38,801 bases of DNA, taken from the IMG/VR virus record IMGVR_UViG_3300045789_000579, positions 1 through 38,801 of that record. The stretch is one strand, 5' to 3'. Source of the stretch: a virus. The notes below the pieces were generated by a model that had not been told where the DNA came from, did no database searches, and saw nothing but the letters and a program-made list of their open reading frames with translations. The translations under genes and the position numbers were made by a program. Shown here piece by piece: positions 8,396-17,666 of this stretch. Each line of letters begins with the position of its first letter. The first letter of the stretch is position 1.

Positions 8396-9234
8396 CTTAC
8401 GAAACAGCTGAGTTGTCAGTAGAAGGTGGTCAACCATTCTTCTTGTACGAATTTAACACTCCAGATACCACCTACAGGTTTACTAGTTTATCTTACCAAC
8501 ACACGGTTAATTCTGAGGTGTGGTCGCCGTATCCAGTAAAACATTCTGCCGTTAAGCAGACTAATGAGATTTCTAAGAATACTGTAAAAATAACAATGCC
8601 TTTAGGAAATGATCTTACCGATCTTTTTAAAGGTTATGTTCCAGATTTTATAATCACTGTAAACGTTCACAGAGGTCACGAGGGCGAGACAGACACAGAG
8701 CTTTATTGGAAAGGTAGACTGACTACTCATGATTTATCAAATGATAACATTTCATTTTCTTGTGACTCAGTTTTTACATCTCTAAAAAGATATGGGATAA
8801 GAGCAAGATATACTAGAGCATGTAGGCACACGTTATATGATAGAGGTTGCAATTTAGAAAAAGCTAACTTTTCCTATACTTCGTATCTAGGTCAAGTCAA
8901 TGGGCTATTAGTTGTCGCTCCGAACAATGAAGCGGACGGTTTTTTCACCGGCGGAATAATTGAGTTTGAAGATGGATCTGCTAGATTTATATCTAATCAC
9001 TCCGGTGATATACTAACCATAAATTACAAATCTAAATACATAAATGAAACAAATCAGAGCGTAGGCTATGGTTTAAGTTATGGGGAAGTTTATGGCGCAA
9101 AACCAATTACGATATACCCCGGATGCGATAAAACTTTAACAACGTGTGACACAAAGTTTGACAATAAATTGAACAATGGCGGGTTCAAATGGATTCCTTC
9201 TACTAATCCTATGGGTGGGAGTTCGATAGTCTAA
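8392..9234 (+). CDS. Distal tail protein, DUF2163/BR0599 family, gpL-like
   Basis: A 280-residue protein. Its C-terminal part (YPGCDKTLTTCDTKFDN, then GGFKWIPSTNP) and the segment ACRHTLYDRGCN are characteristic of the DUF2163/phage BR0599 family related to lambda gpL. Four cysteines (about C144, C153, C245 and C252) are placed like the iron-sulfur ligands reported for gpL-type tail proteins, so a 4Fe-4S cluster is likely. It would form part of the tail tip below the tube. It overlaps its neighbours by 4 and 1 bases. Confidence 0.75.
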   Translation: MTYETAELSVEGGQPFFLYEFNTPDTTYRFTSLSYQHTVNSEVWSPYPVKHSAVKQTNEISKNTVKITMPLGNDLTDLFKGYVPDFIITVNVHRGHEGETDTELYWKGRLTTHDLSNDNISFSCDSVFTSLKRYGIRARYTRACRHTLYDRGCNLEKANFSYTSYLGQVNGLLVVAPNNEADGFFTGGIIEFEDGSARFISNHSGDILTINYKSKYINETNQSVGYGLSYGEVYGAKPITIYPGCDKTLTTCDTKFDNKLNNGGFKWIPSTNPMGGSSIV

Positions 9235-9464
9235 TGTGGAATTTTGTAATATCATTCGTTGTTAGTTTTGCTATATCTTATTTCTTAGCACCGAAACCTC
9301 AGAGCCAAAAACCACCGGGTGTTGGAGAAATAAAAACCCCCACTGCCGAGGAAGGTAGAGAAATACCTGTATTGTTTGGAACTAGAATAATAAAATCACC
9401 TAACGTTGTTTGGTATGGCGATATAAAAATTGTTGCTATAAGAAAGAAAGGCGGTAAAAAGTGA
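9234..9464 (+). CDS. Tail tip accessory protein (tip N-terminal-like, 76 aa)
   Basis: A 76-residue protein. A hydrophobic N-terminal helix (FVISFVVSFAISYFL) is followed by a segment like the start of tail tip proteins (GEREIP-type sequence AEEGREIPVLFGTRIIKSPNVVWYG). Ending in lysine- and glycine-rich KKGGKK, it looks like the N-terminal piece of a gpJ-type tip protein carried as a separate gene. The next two genes continue the tip module. Its stop overlaps a GTG start (GTGA) of the next small gene. Confidence 0.65.
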   Translation: MWNFVISFVVSFAISYFLAPKPQSQKPPGVGEIKTPTAEEGREIPVLFGTRIIKSPNVVWYGDIKIVAIRKKGGKK

Positions 9465-9643
9465 TAATAAAAATGATTCATATCAGAAAAGCGAAAATGT
9501 GTAGTAAAGGAACTCGGTCTTTCTTTTTGAGACATAATATAGACTGGTCTAGCTTCATAAAAAACGGCGTAGATGAGGATATACTTCTATCTACAGGTGA
9601 TGCGATGGCTAAACATGTTGTCGAGGTTGCCAATGGGAGGTAG
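9461..9643 (+). CDS. Conserved small tail-tip-region protein (60 aa)
   Basis: A 60-residue protein from a GTG start overlapping the previous stop. An ATG four codons later is an alternative. The pattern CSKGTRSFFLRHNIDWSSF, then LLSTGDAMAKHVVEVA, matches a small conserved family encoded just before tail tip genes in several siphophages. It has the core C-x-x-G-x-R, H-x-x-D-W and TGDAMA. Its function is not known. It overlaps the tip gene start by 11 bases, so translation is coupled. Confidence 0.65.
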   Translation: MIIKMIHIRKAKMCSKGTRSFFLRHNIDWSSFIKNGVDEDILLSTGDAMAKHVVEVANGR

Positions 9644-12503
9644 TAGTAAAAAAGTAACTGTTGGTTATAAATACTATGTCGGCGAACACATGGTTATTTG
9701 TAAAGGGCCGGTTGATTATGTTGGAGGAATAAGGATTGATAAAAGACAGCTTTTCAATGGCGTACAGACAGAAGGTTCTATAACTGTAAGCAAGGAAAAT
9801 TTATTTGGAGGAAAAGAAAGAGAGGGTGGTGTATCTGGAAAAATAGATTTCGCCTTTGGTGGAGATTCACAAACGCAAAATAGTTATTTATCGAGCAAGC
9901 TAGGTTCTAATGTGCCGGCTTTTAGAGGTGTTCTATCAGCGATATTGAATAGGCTATATCTTGGTACAAACCCGTATCTCAAGCCTTGGGATTTTAGAGT
10001 CCAAAGAATACACACTAGGCAGAACGGGATAGCTCAGTGGAATGATTCTAAATCTGAGATATTAGCATTTCAATCCGATGATTATGCAATAAAAGAGGAT
10101 TTTTCAGATGGATTAACCCCATACGTCGATGCCACACCTAACGGTTTTAATGGTAGCAAAAGTGAATTTTCTTTGGGTTCTAGTGAATATGGAACGACAG
10201 TTGAGATACCAGAGGCTATTTGGATTGAAGGTGAATCATCTCATCCTCAAATAAACAGAGACTACGGATTATCAATAGAGTTCACTAGAGTAGAAGCAAA
10301 ATTAAGACTAAATTCTAAAACTTTCCAAGGGGATGACTCCGGAGGGGTAGGCTTTCTTACTTCAGGCGGGACGGGCGTGATTGGTTTTGGAATAAGAAGG
10401 CAATACGAAATAGATAACTTGCAAAGACCTAATATTTCACACTCTTCTCAACCTTTGAACCCGGGTAATCCTGTTGGAACCGGTGAAGTAGAATTGGGTG
10501 TTTGGTATCAATTTAGAGCAACATACAACAAGGCATTAGGCAGAGTTACAGGTAGTGTCACTAATTTAGAGACGGGTTTAGAATTCGGAAGTGTTGATTT
10601 CTATACGGGAGCACGTGGAACAATAGGAGAAATTTCTTTTTCCAATGACGATGTCAATGGAACATCAGGATCATGCTCTATAACAGATGTGAGGGTTTTG
10701 GATGAAATAGCCTTTTCTGATATGAACCCTGCACATATAATTAGAGAATGCATAACCGATCCAGATTGGGGGATGGGCTATCTTGATGCAGACGTAGACG
10801 ACTCGTCATTTGAGTTGGCGGCTAACACATTGTATAGTGAAGATTTGGGCGTAAGCATTTTATGGGACAAACAAGTAAAGCTTGAAGATTTCATAATAGA
10901 GGTGCTAAGACATATAGATGCTGCGTTATACGTAGATAGAACAACAGGGAAGTTTGTCCTAAAATTAATAAGATCGGATTATGTAGAAAGTAGTTTGTCT
11001 GTTTTTGATGAAACAAATATAATATCTGTTAAAAGTTATTCCAGACCGACATCCAACGAGCTTATAAACAAAGTTACCGTTGTGTTTGAAAATGTAGAAA
11101 CAGGAGAAAATGAAGTCGTCTCCGTAGATGATCCATCTTTGGTTTTGCAATATGGTGGCGTAAATAGCACCACAATACAATACCCGGGGTTTTCGGTTTT
11201 TTCTACCGCATCAAAAGCCGCAGCAAGAGATCTAAAAACACTTTCCTCTCCTATACTAAGTGCCACACTGACAATCAACAGAGAAGCTTCGTCATTAAAT
11301 GTTGGTGATGTATTTAAGTTTATATGGAATGATTATCATGATGGGTATATTGTCATGAGAGTAAAGCAAATCGCCCTTGGTGACGGAAAAAGCAATTTGA
11401 TCCAAGTAACTTGTTCTGAAGATGTGTTTTCTACCCCTCAGACTAGCATTACTGTTAGAGAGATTGACGCATGGGAGCAACCTGTTTCAATAGCCGGAGA
11501 TATTGATTATGTGGAAATACATGAAGCATCATATTATGAGCTTGTTTTCAGCGAAGGGCAAGAAAGCGTTGACTCTGAGTTGTCAACTGATAACAGCATT
11601 GGATATATAAATGTCTCTGTTGCCCATAGCTCAGACGGAAATTTTATAAACGGAGAATTATGGGTTGATTCTGGCGGGGGTTATATAGAGGTAGATCAGG
11701 TCGATTTTTGCCCTGTTGGGGTTGTCAGCACATCATACTCAAAAACAGACACAACATTATCTTTCTCTAGTATAGAGAATATAGACGAAATATCTATAGG
11801 TAGTCATGGTATCATGAATGGAGAAATAATGTCTATAGTTTCATTTGATTCTGAACTTAACACAATAGACGTACATAGGGGCGTTTTAGATACACTTCCA
11901 AAAATAGGTAATGTCGATGATGTCTTCGTGATTTACTCTGATTACTCAGCCAGTAATGATATACAATACGTTGACGGTGAATCTATCGATATTAAAGTGA
12001 CTTCTCTTACCGGCCAAGGTCGTCAAGACTTAGTTGATGCGACAGCATATCAGACGACTATGGATTCTAGAGCAATTAGACCATATCCTCCGGGCAATTT
12101 ACAAATTAATAGTTTATACTTCCCCACGCAAATACAAGACTCCATAGCAATAACTTGGGCGCATAGGGATAGGCTTCAACAAACAGCATCACACTTTGCT
12201 TATACTACAGGAGACGTTGGTCCGGAAGCAGGAACAACCTATGATATTTCTGTAAAATATTCAGATGATACTGTCTTAGAATCAGCAACAGGGTTAACAG
12301 GAACAAGCTTTACAGTTACAAATCCCATAGAAACTATTGATGACATTCTAACTATAGAATTACAAACTTTTAGAGATGGTTTTGAATCACGTGATAAATA
12401 TCTTTTTGATGTGCAATATGCTGATTCAACAGCATATACTCCTGATGAAGACTTCAGCATGACGAGCGAATCATACACACCATCAAACAACTTTACATTT
12501 TAA
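9633..12503 (+). CDS. Tail tip / host specificity protein, gpJ-like
   Basis: A 956-residue protein. The ATG at 9633 (MGGSSKKVTVGYKYYVGEH) is chosen because of a GAGG site 6 bases upstream. An in-frame codon at 9573 lies inside the previous gene. Residues 1-150 are the tip N-terminal region. Residues 150-360 look like an inserted beta-sandwich. Around residues 360-460 the signature AHIIRECITDPDWGMGY to RTTGKFVLKLIRSDY is that of the gpJ central domain. The C-terminal half is beta-rich. It should form the tail tip that contacts the cell, and the inserted domain may bind carbohydrate. Confidence 0.75.
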   Translation: MGGSSKKVTVGYKYYVGEHMVICKGPVDYVGGIRIDKRQLFNGVQTEGSITVSKENLFGGKEREGGVSGKIDFAFGGDSQTQNSYLSSKLGSNVPAFRGVLSAILNRLYLGTNPYLKPWDFRVQRIHTRQNGIAQWNDSKSEILAFQSDDYAIKEDFSDGLTPYVDATPNGFNGSKSEFSLGSSEYGTTVEIPEAIWIEGESSHPQINRDYGLSIEFTRVEAKLRLNSKTFQGDDSGGVGFLTSGGTGVIGFGIRRQYEIDNLQRPNISHSSQPLNPGNPVGTGEVELGVWYQFRATYNKALGRVTGSVTNLETGLEFGSVDFYTGARGTIGEISFSNDDVNGTSGSCSITDVRVLDEIAFSDMNPAHIIRECITDPDWGMGYLDADVDDSSFELAANTLYSEDLGVSILWDKQVKLEDFIIEVLRHIDAALYVDRTTGKFVLKLIRSDYVESSLSVFDETNIISVKSYSRPTSNELINKVTVVFENVETGENEVVSVDDPSLVLQYGGVNSTTIQYPGFSVFSTASKAAARDLKTLSSPILSATLTINREASSLNVGDVFKFIWNDYHDGYIVMRVKQIALGDGKSNLIQVTCSEDVFSTPQTSITVREIDAWEQPVSIAGDIDYVEIHEASYYELVFSEGQESVDSELSTDNSIGYINVSVAHSSDGNFINGELWVDSGGGYIEVDQVDFCPVGVVSTSYSKTDTTLSFSSIENIDEISIGSHGIMNGEIMSIVSFDSELNTIDVHRGVLDTLPKIGNVDDVFVIYSDYSASNDIQYVDGESIDIKVTSLTGQGRQDLVDATAYQTTMDSRAIRPYPPGNLQINSLYFPTQIQDSIAITWAHRDRLQQTASHFAYTTGDVGPEAGTTYDISVKYSDDTVLESATGLTGTSFTVTNPIETIDDILTIELQTFRDGFESRDKYLFDVQYADSTAYTPDEDFSMTSESYTPSNNFTF

Positions 12504-12513
12504 GGCTTAACAC

Positions 12514-15483
12514 ATGACTTATTCAGCAACAATTCAAGCAGAACCATCCCTAGTAGGCTACTGGAAATTAGACGAAACAAGCGGAACGATTGCTACCGAT
12601 AGCAGTGCCTATTCAAATGATGGCACTATCTCAGGCACACCAACTATGGGGGCTAACGGCTTGGTTTTTGAACCTAGCGGGAAGTGTATTGATTTTGATG
12701 GGGTGGATGACTACGTAGTGGCTGCTTCCGCAGTCAGTGACCCGTCCGAAATATCCCTTGAAGCGTGGTTTTACTCAAACGGCACAGGTAATGAAAAAAT
12801 AATAAGCTACCAAGATTCTTTGGGTCAACTCTTCGCCGTAAACCTTTCAACAGGGGCTAGTGAGATTGTCGTAGGCATAGAAACCTCTGGTACTGCTGCC
12901 ATATACGGTAACACAGGCTTAGTGGCGAATGATGGTGTTGTCAGACATATTGTTGCCACTACTGATAGAGTTGTAACAAAGGTGTACGTAGATGGTGAGT
13001 TTTTAAATTCTTTCGACACAGTTATGAGTGGCACACTTATATCCACAGAAGTAGTGCTTGGAGTGAGGGCAGATAATAAAACGCTAGATTTTCTTACAGG
13101 CAAAATCCAACACGCCGCTATCTACAACACAGCATTAACCCCCCTCCAAGTCCGCCAGCACTACCAAGCAGGTATAGCACAAGGTTTCCATAAAGAAGTT
13201 TTAGCACTAAACCCAACTGCTTACTTTCCATTAAATGAAGCATCTGGCGATGCGATTGATTGGTCTGGTAATGATAATAACGGAACGTTATCTGGCGACA
13301 TTACGCAGGGAGCAACAGGAAACCTTGCTTATGACGATTCGACAGGTTATGCGTTTGCTGGCGTTAATGGAGAGATTTCTATTACGCACCCAGCTTCAAC
13401 AACAACATATTCATTAGTTGCCTTAGTTGAATTAACGAGTGCAACGGGTGAATACAAAATACTGGAGGATAATGGTGTTGGTCATTGGTCAATAAGTGCA
13501 GGTCGGCAGAATTTAAATTATTCAGCGTCAGATCATTTAGCCGATACTTCTTTAGTTAATGGGCAAATTGCTGTTATTGGACTATCTGTTAATGCAGGTG
13601 CAGTATCCTTTTATTTAAACGGTGCGCCAGATGGAACAGATACGGCGGCTATTGCGTTAGATTTTGAAACGCTAAGTGATGCGGCTACGTCATTTGATGG
13701 CTCATTGCTTGGTATTAGTATTTATGATTCAGCTTTGACGTCAGCACAACATCGCACAATAGCGCAATCTGCAAGAACACTAATAGAATCTCGTGGCTAT
13801 TCTAAAGTCATTCAAAACCTAAATCCATCCGGCTATTGGAGGCTAGGAGAAGCGTCAGGCACGACAGCGTTTGATGAATCAGGCAATGACAATGACGGGA
13901 CGATAAACGGCTCGCCCGTTATGGCTACTTCTGACGGTGCTTTGCATCAAAGTAAGTTGAAGGCGATGACGTTTGATGGGGTTGATGATTATATAGATAC
14001 AGGTTACGCAGGGGTTTCTGGAAGTGGTAATAGAACTATATGTGCTTGGATTAAGCCAAACGCCGTAGGTGTGGTAGAATATTTTACGTCTTGCGGTGAA
14101 AATGCATCTGGAAAATTAAACAATCTTCGTGTAAACGCTGATGGTACGCTTGGTGTAGCGTACAACTCTGGGTACGCAGACGGTGACACCGTAATGTCGG
14201 CAGGTAGTTACTATCTTGCCACCTATGTCCTAGATGGCACTACCATAGGAGACACAAAGTTGTATGTTGACGGTGTTGACCAATCACTGACATTCCTCAA
14301 CAGCGGGACAACTGTTAATACTGGAACGACTTTCTCATTTACTATAGGTTGGAATGAAGCACTTTCTGATTACATAGCTTGTGACATTGGGGAGGTAGCT
14401 TATTTCCCAACAGCACTCTCAGCCCAACAAATCAAACAAATCTACGAAGCTGGAAAGTCACGGTACGCCGCGGAGGTTATTAGTTATGAGCCAGTTAACT
14501 ACTTCCGTCAAAACGAAGTAAGCGGGAACACGATCGACTTAGGCTCTTTGGGTAACGATGGCGTGTGGACTGGTTCGCCAACGTATGGACAAGCATCCGA
14601 AGTTATCACCAACGAGGCCGACAATAAATCTATTGCGGTGACTGCTTCGGAATCATTAGCGTTTACAAGCCATGCAGCGACAACAACTTATTCTTTATTG
14701 TCCATTATCAAGCCTACAGGCGTTGCGGGTTCGCAAGAAATATTCACAGATGGCACGGATAGCTTAAAGCTGAACGGCTCTAATCTAAGTTTGTTTTACT
14801 CAGCAGCGGAGCATAATTCAAATACCACGCTGGTTGCTGGTGAAGCGCATATGGTTGGTGTGTCGGTTAATGCTGGCGCAGCAACATTCAATATTGATGG
14901 TACTAATGATGGCGCGGCGACAAGTGCAACATCGTTTGCACCTACAAAACTATACGATTTAACATTTGCTGGAACAGGTGACGAAGCGGCTGTGTTTGGA
15001 ACAGCTTTAACTGGTGAGCAAATCCTCGATATTTACGAGATGGCGAGTTATACCTTAGCTCAGTTAACCCTGTTTGGTATCAAAGGCATACTTACAGAAT
15101 CCATAACAGCAGACCAATGGATAGCTAGAACTCATAAAAGAGATAACGGCGATTTCTTAGACTCCTATACTTGGGACGGGACTGGCTTTTACAATGTCTT
15201 AACAGCACAATATGAAGGTGCTGTGGATGTAACCATCCTTCAGGATATAGGTCTAGAATGGAAACCCTCAGTCGTAACAGCATTAGATGATAGAGTTTAT
15301 CCGACAAATGCAGTAACAAATAATTTCTATTTTATCTGCACTACAGCAGGAACAACAGGAGCTAGCGAACCAGCATGGCCGGGTTCTGGTACAATAGTAG
15401 ATGGAACAGTAACTTGGACTTGGAAGGGTGGTTTGGTTAGACCTAAAGTTCACGGACCGTTAAAACCAACATTAATAGCATAG
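12514..15483 (+). CDS. Multi-LamG-domain protein, likely receptor-binding
   Basis: A 989-residue protein built from four LamG/concanavalin-A-like modules. Each opens with a Y[WF]xLxExSG element (about residues 16, 235, 440 and 655) followed by SxxxNDGTxSG. Two modules carry TFDGVDDY-type strands and two carry TTTYSLxxLV strands, so the order is A-B-A-B. The C-terminal 130 residues differ and include WKPSVVTALDDRVYPTN. LamG modules usually bind sugars, so a tail fibre or adhesin role after the tip gene is likely. The start has an AAGG site 8 bases upstream. Confidence 0.75.
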   Translation: MTYSATIQAEPSLVGYWKLDETSGTIATDSSAYSNDGTISGTPTMGANGLVFEPSGKCIDFDGVDDYVVAASAVSDPSEISLEAWFYSNGTGNEKIISYQDSLGQLFAVNLSTGASEIVVGIETSGTAAIYGNTGLVANDGVVRHIVATTDRVVTKVYVDGEFLNSFDTVMSGTLISTEVVLGVRADNKTLDFLTGKIQHAAIYNTALTPLQVRQHYQAGIAQGFHKEVLALNPTAYFPLNEASGDAIDWSGNDNNGTLSGDITQGATGNLAYDDSTGYAFAGVNGEISITHPASTTTYSLVALVELTSATGEYKILEDNGVGHWSISAGRQNLNYSASDHLADTSLVNGQIAVIGLSVNAGAVSFYLNGAPDGTDTAAIALDFETLSDAATSFDGSLLGISIYDSALTSAQHRTIAQSARTLIESRGYSKVIQNLNPSGYWRLGEASGTTAFDESGNDNDGTINGSPVMATSDGALHQSKLKAMTFDGVDDYIDTGYAGVSGSGNRTICAWIKPNAVGVVEYFTSCGENASGKLNNLRVNADGTLGVAYNSGYADGDTVMSAGSYYLATYVLDGTTIGDTKLYVDGVDQSLTFLNSGTTVNTGTTFSFTIGWNEALSDYIACDIGEVAYFPTALSAQQIKQIYEAGKSRYAAEVISYEPVNYFRQNEVSGNTIDLGSLGNDGVWTGSPTYGQASEVITNEADNKSIAVTASESLAFTSHAATTTYSLLSIIKPTGVAGSQEIFTDGTDSLKLNGSNLSLFYSAAEHNSNTTLVAGEAHMVGVSVNAGAATFNIDGTNDGAATSATSFAPTKLYDLTFAGTGDEAAVFGTALTGEQILDIYEMASYTLAQLTLFGIKGILTESITADQWIARTHKRDNGDFLDSYTWDGTGFYNVLTAQYEGAVDVTILQDIGLEWKPSVVTALDDRVYPTNAVTNNFYFICTTAGTTGASEPAWPGSGTIVDGTVTWTWKGGLVRPKVHGPLKPTLIA

Positions 15484-15492
15484 GAAACAATA

Positions 15493-16143
15493 ATGGCTTC
15501 AACAGCAGAACCAAATTTAGGAATTAATTATAACTGGCTACTTGGTGAGACTGAGTGGAAAACAGGAATGGATTTAAACCTGTTAAAGCTCGGAGCATTA
15601 GTGATGCCTACAGTTTTAAACTCTAATCTTTTAACTCCACCCGGATCACCTACTGATGGCGACATGCACATAATTAATGGTGTAGGGACTGGGTTATGGG
15701 CAGGGCAGGATTATGACATTGCTCATTGGGATGGCGTAAACAGTTTGTGGTTGTTTTATACGCCTAAAGAAGGTTGGGCAATTAAGGACGTAAGCAATGA
15801 TTCCTACATGTTTTTTGAGTCTGGCGTATGGGTCAAAGAGTATGGTAAAACGTCTTCAACTGGTTTAACTGCTGATGTAGGCTCGATACAAGGGGGAACT
15901 CCACTAACAACATTTATTAATGAGATTTCAACTTGTGCAAACGCTGGCGATGCAGTTACTTTGCCAACTGCCCAAGATGGACTAGAAGTAGTTATTGTCA
16001 ATAATGGTGTAGCTGCTTGTGATGTGTTTCCTGCTTCAGGAGGCATTTTAAATGGTGGTACAGTAGACTCGGCAGAGTCTTTAGGGGCTGGAAGTTCTAT
16101 AAGATATGTGGCTTATGATGCAACTAACTGGGTTAGCTTGTAA
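15493..16143 (+). CDS. DUF2793-containing virion protein
   Basis: A 216-residue protein. The first 110 residues match DUF2793: YNWLLGETEWKTGMDLNLLKLGALV, then TPPGSPTDGDMHIINGVGTGLWAGQ and HWDGVNSLWLFYTPKEGW. The rest is a beta-rich tail with repeated strands. DUF2793 proteins occur at the end of tail modules and are thought to be surface or fibre components. It is the last late gene. Its 3' end overlaps by 31 bases the 3' end of the opposing helicase gene. Confidence 0.7.
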   Translation: MASTAEPNLGINYNWLLGETEWKTGMDLNLLKLGALVMPTVLNSNLLTPPGSPTDGDMHIINGVGTGLWAGQDYDIAHWDGVNSLWLFYTPKEGWAIKDVSNDSYMFFESGVWVKEYGKTSSTGLTADVGSIQGGTPLTTFINEISTCANAGDAVTLPTAQDGLEVVIVNNGVAACDVFPASGGILNGGTVDSAESLGAGSSIRYVAYDATNWVSL

Positions 16144-17471
16144 CTCAGGTATTCTATCAGTTCTCTTTGCGATTTCGCCTTACTTCCTAGTGCAGAGAGA
16201 ACTAATTCGTCGACGCAGCCTTTGGCAACCAGGTGGATTATCCTGACAGGCTTAGTCTGGCCTTGCCGATGCAATCTTGCGTTAAATTGATCATAGAGTT
16301 CTAAGGACCAATTTAAACCATACCAGATTATAACCGAACCTCCGTATTGTGCATTAAGGCCGTGCCCTGCGCTAGCTGGATGACAAGCTAGCATCTTGAT
16401 ATTGCCTTTATTCCATTCTACTAATTCGTCGCCTGAGGTGCTCAGAACTACTAGATCAGGGAAGAACGATTTAAGCTTTACTAGATCGCTCTTAAAATTA
16501 TACGCAATTAGAAAGTTTTCGTCAGGGTTGTCATCAATTATGTCCTTGACGGCTTTGAGCTTCTCATCGTGCAGGTTGTGAGTGTCTCCATTTTCATCGT
16601 AAACAGCTCCGTTGCATATTTGAAGTAATTTATTAACTAAAGCTGCAGACGAAGGTGTTTCTATATCTGTCCCATCACTAAGTGTCATGAGGAATTCTTT
16701 CTTTAATTCTGAATAGAGATCCTGGACATTTTTAGGCAGTTCTATGTAGGTAGTAATATCCAACCTATCTGGCAATTCTAAATAATCCGCAGAATCCATG
16801 GTAATGCAGACATCCTTTATTAACGCTTGTACTTGGTCATACGCATCTTTTTTAGGTTCGTACCCATATCCCATATAGCCTAATGGTTTAAAAAACCTTT
16901 GGCGGTAATTCGTAATGGTTTTTCCTAGCCTGGCGCCGTTATCGATTATATACATCTGAGGCCACAAGTCTTCTAACCCTCCTGGTGAAGGTCTTCCAGA
17001 CAATAAGATCACGTGAGACAAATATTTAGTTACTTTCCTTAAAGCTTTAAATCTTTGAGTCTTGTGGTTCTTAAAGCTAGTTGACTCATCGATAATGACC
17101 ATGTCCCATTGCCATGGGACAGCAGACACTAGCCATTGGATGTTTTCTCTATTTATGATATGTATATCATAATCAGGATTAAGCGCACCTAACCTCGCCT
17201 TAGGCGTTCCTGTGCATATTGATATTTTCAAATGAGAGAGGTGGGACCATTTAGCTGCTTCTTGTTTCCACACTGTATTGGCGACGCGCAAAGGCCCTAT
17301 GATCAAGACTCTAGTGATCTTTAGATCATCTAAAAGATCACTAGCAATTGTCAGACTAGTTGTCGTTTTACCAAGACCCATATCTAAGAATAATCCTGAT
17401 TTAGGATTATTCTTAGAAAATTCTATCGCTTGGTTTTGATAGTTATGTAGGTCAGATCTGTCTCGTATCAT
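16113..17471 (-). CDS. SNF2-family (SF2) DNA helicase/ATPase
   Basis: A 452-residue protein. The Walker A motif DMGLGKT is at residues 30-36, motif II is DEST at 128-131, the segment VILLSGRPSPGGLEDLWPQ is motif III-like, and motif VI ARLHRQGQTKPV is near residue 408. These are the SNF2-type helicase core with no large extra domain. Phages often encode such a protein beside a VRR-NUC nuclease in replication modules, as here. It could remodel replication or recombination intermediates. The start overlaps the upstream stop (ATGA). It is the last gene of the leftward block and collides with the late operon. Confidence 0.85.
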   Translation of the reverse strand: MIRDRSDLHNYQNQAIEFSKNNPKSGLFLDMGLGKTTTSLTIASDLLDDLKITRVLIIGPLRVANTVWKQEAAKWSHLSHLKISICTGTPKARLGALNPDYDIHIINRENIQWLVSAVPWQWDMVIIDESTSFKNHKTQRFKALRKVTKYLSHVILLSGRPSPGGLEDLWPQMYIIDNGARLGKTITNYRQRFFKPLGYMGYGYEPKKDAYDQVQALIKDVCITMDSADYLELPDRLDITTYIELPKNVQDLYSELKKEFLMTLSDGTDIETPSSAALVNKLLQICNGAVYDENGDTHNLHDEKLKAVKDIIDDNPDENFLIAYNFKSDLVKLKSFFPDLVVLSTSGDELVEWNKGNIKMLACHPASAGHGLNAQYGGSVIIWYGLNWSLELYDQFNARLHRQGQTKPVRIIHLVAKGCVDELVLSALGSKAKSQRELIEYLSYKLTQLVAS

Positions 17472-17662
17472 AATATAGAAATATCTAATTTGACTTTTTC
17501 TCTAGTCTCCATGAATTTTCCCATTGTAGTGTTAGATCCTTTTGGTTGTATACCATACCAAGACAAATAGGCATCTTTTATTTTGGCGTCAAGTTCTTCT
17601 TCAGTTTTAGATACACAGCTAAATCTCAGTGTTCTTTTTTTTCTTAAACAATATATTGACAC
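17468..17662 (-). CDS. Small unknown protein, GTG start
   Basis: A 64-residue protein starting VSIYCLRKKRTLRF. The GTG at 17662 is preferred: AAGGTG lies 7 bases upstream and it clears the upstream gene. An ATG at 17734 would overlap that gene by 68 bases. The C-terminal half has WYGIQPKGSNTTMGKFMETREKV. No family was recognised. The stop overlaps the helicase start (ATGA), so the two are translationally coupled. A helicase accessory role is possible but unsupported. Confidence 0.55.
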   Translation of the reverse strand: MSIYCLRKKRTLRFSCVSKTEEELDAKIKDAYLSWYGIQPKGSNTTMGKFMETREKVKLDISIL

Positions 17663-17666
17663 GATA

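Noticed and set aside
9573-9632. Upstream extension of the tail tip gene
   Set aside because: These codons lie within the conserved 60-residue gene at 9461-9643. The ATG at 9633 has a proper GAGG site.
12514-15483. Diversity-generating retroelement target in the LamG protein
   Set aside because: No reverse transcriptase gene and no template/variable repeat pair was seen in the window.
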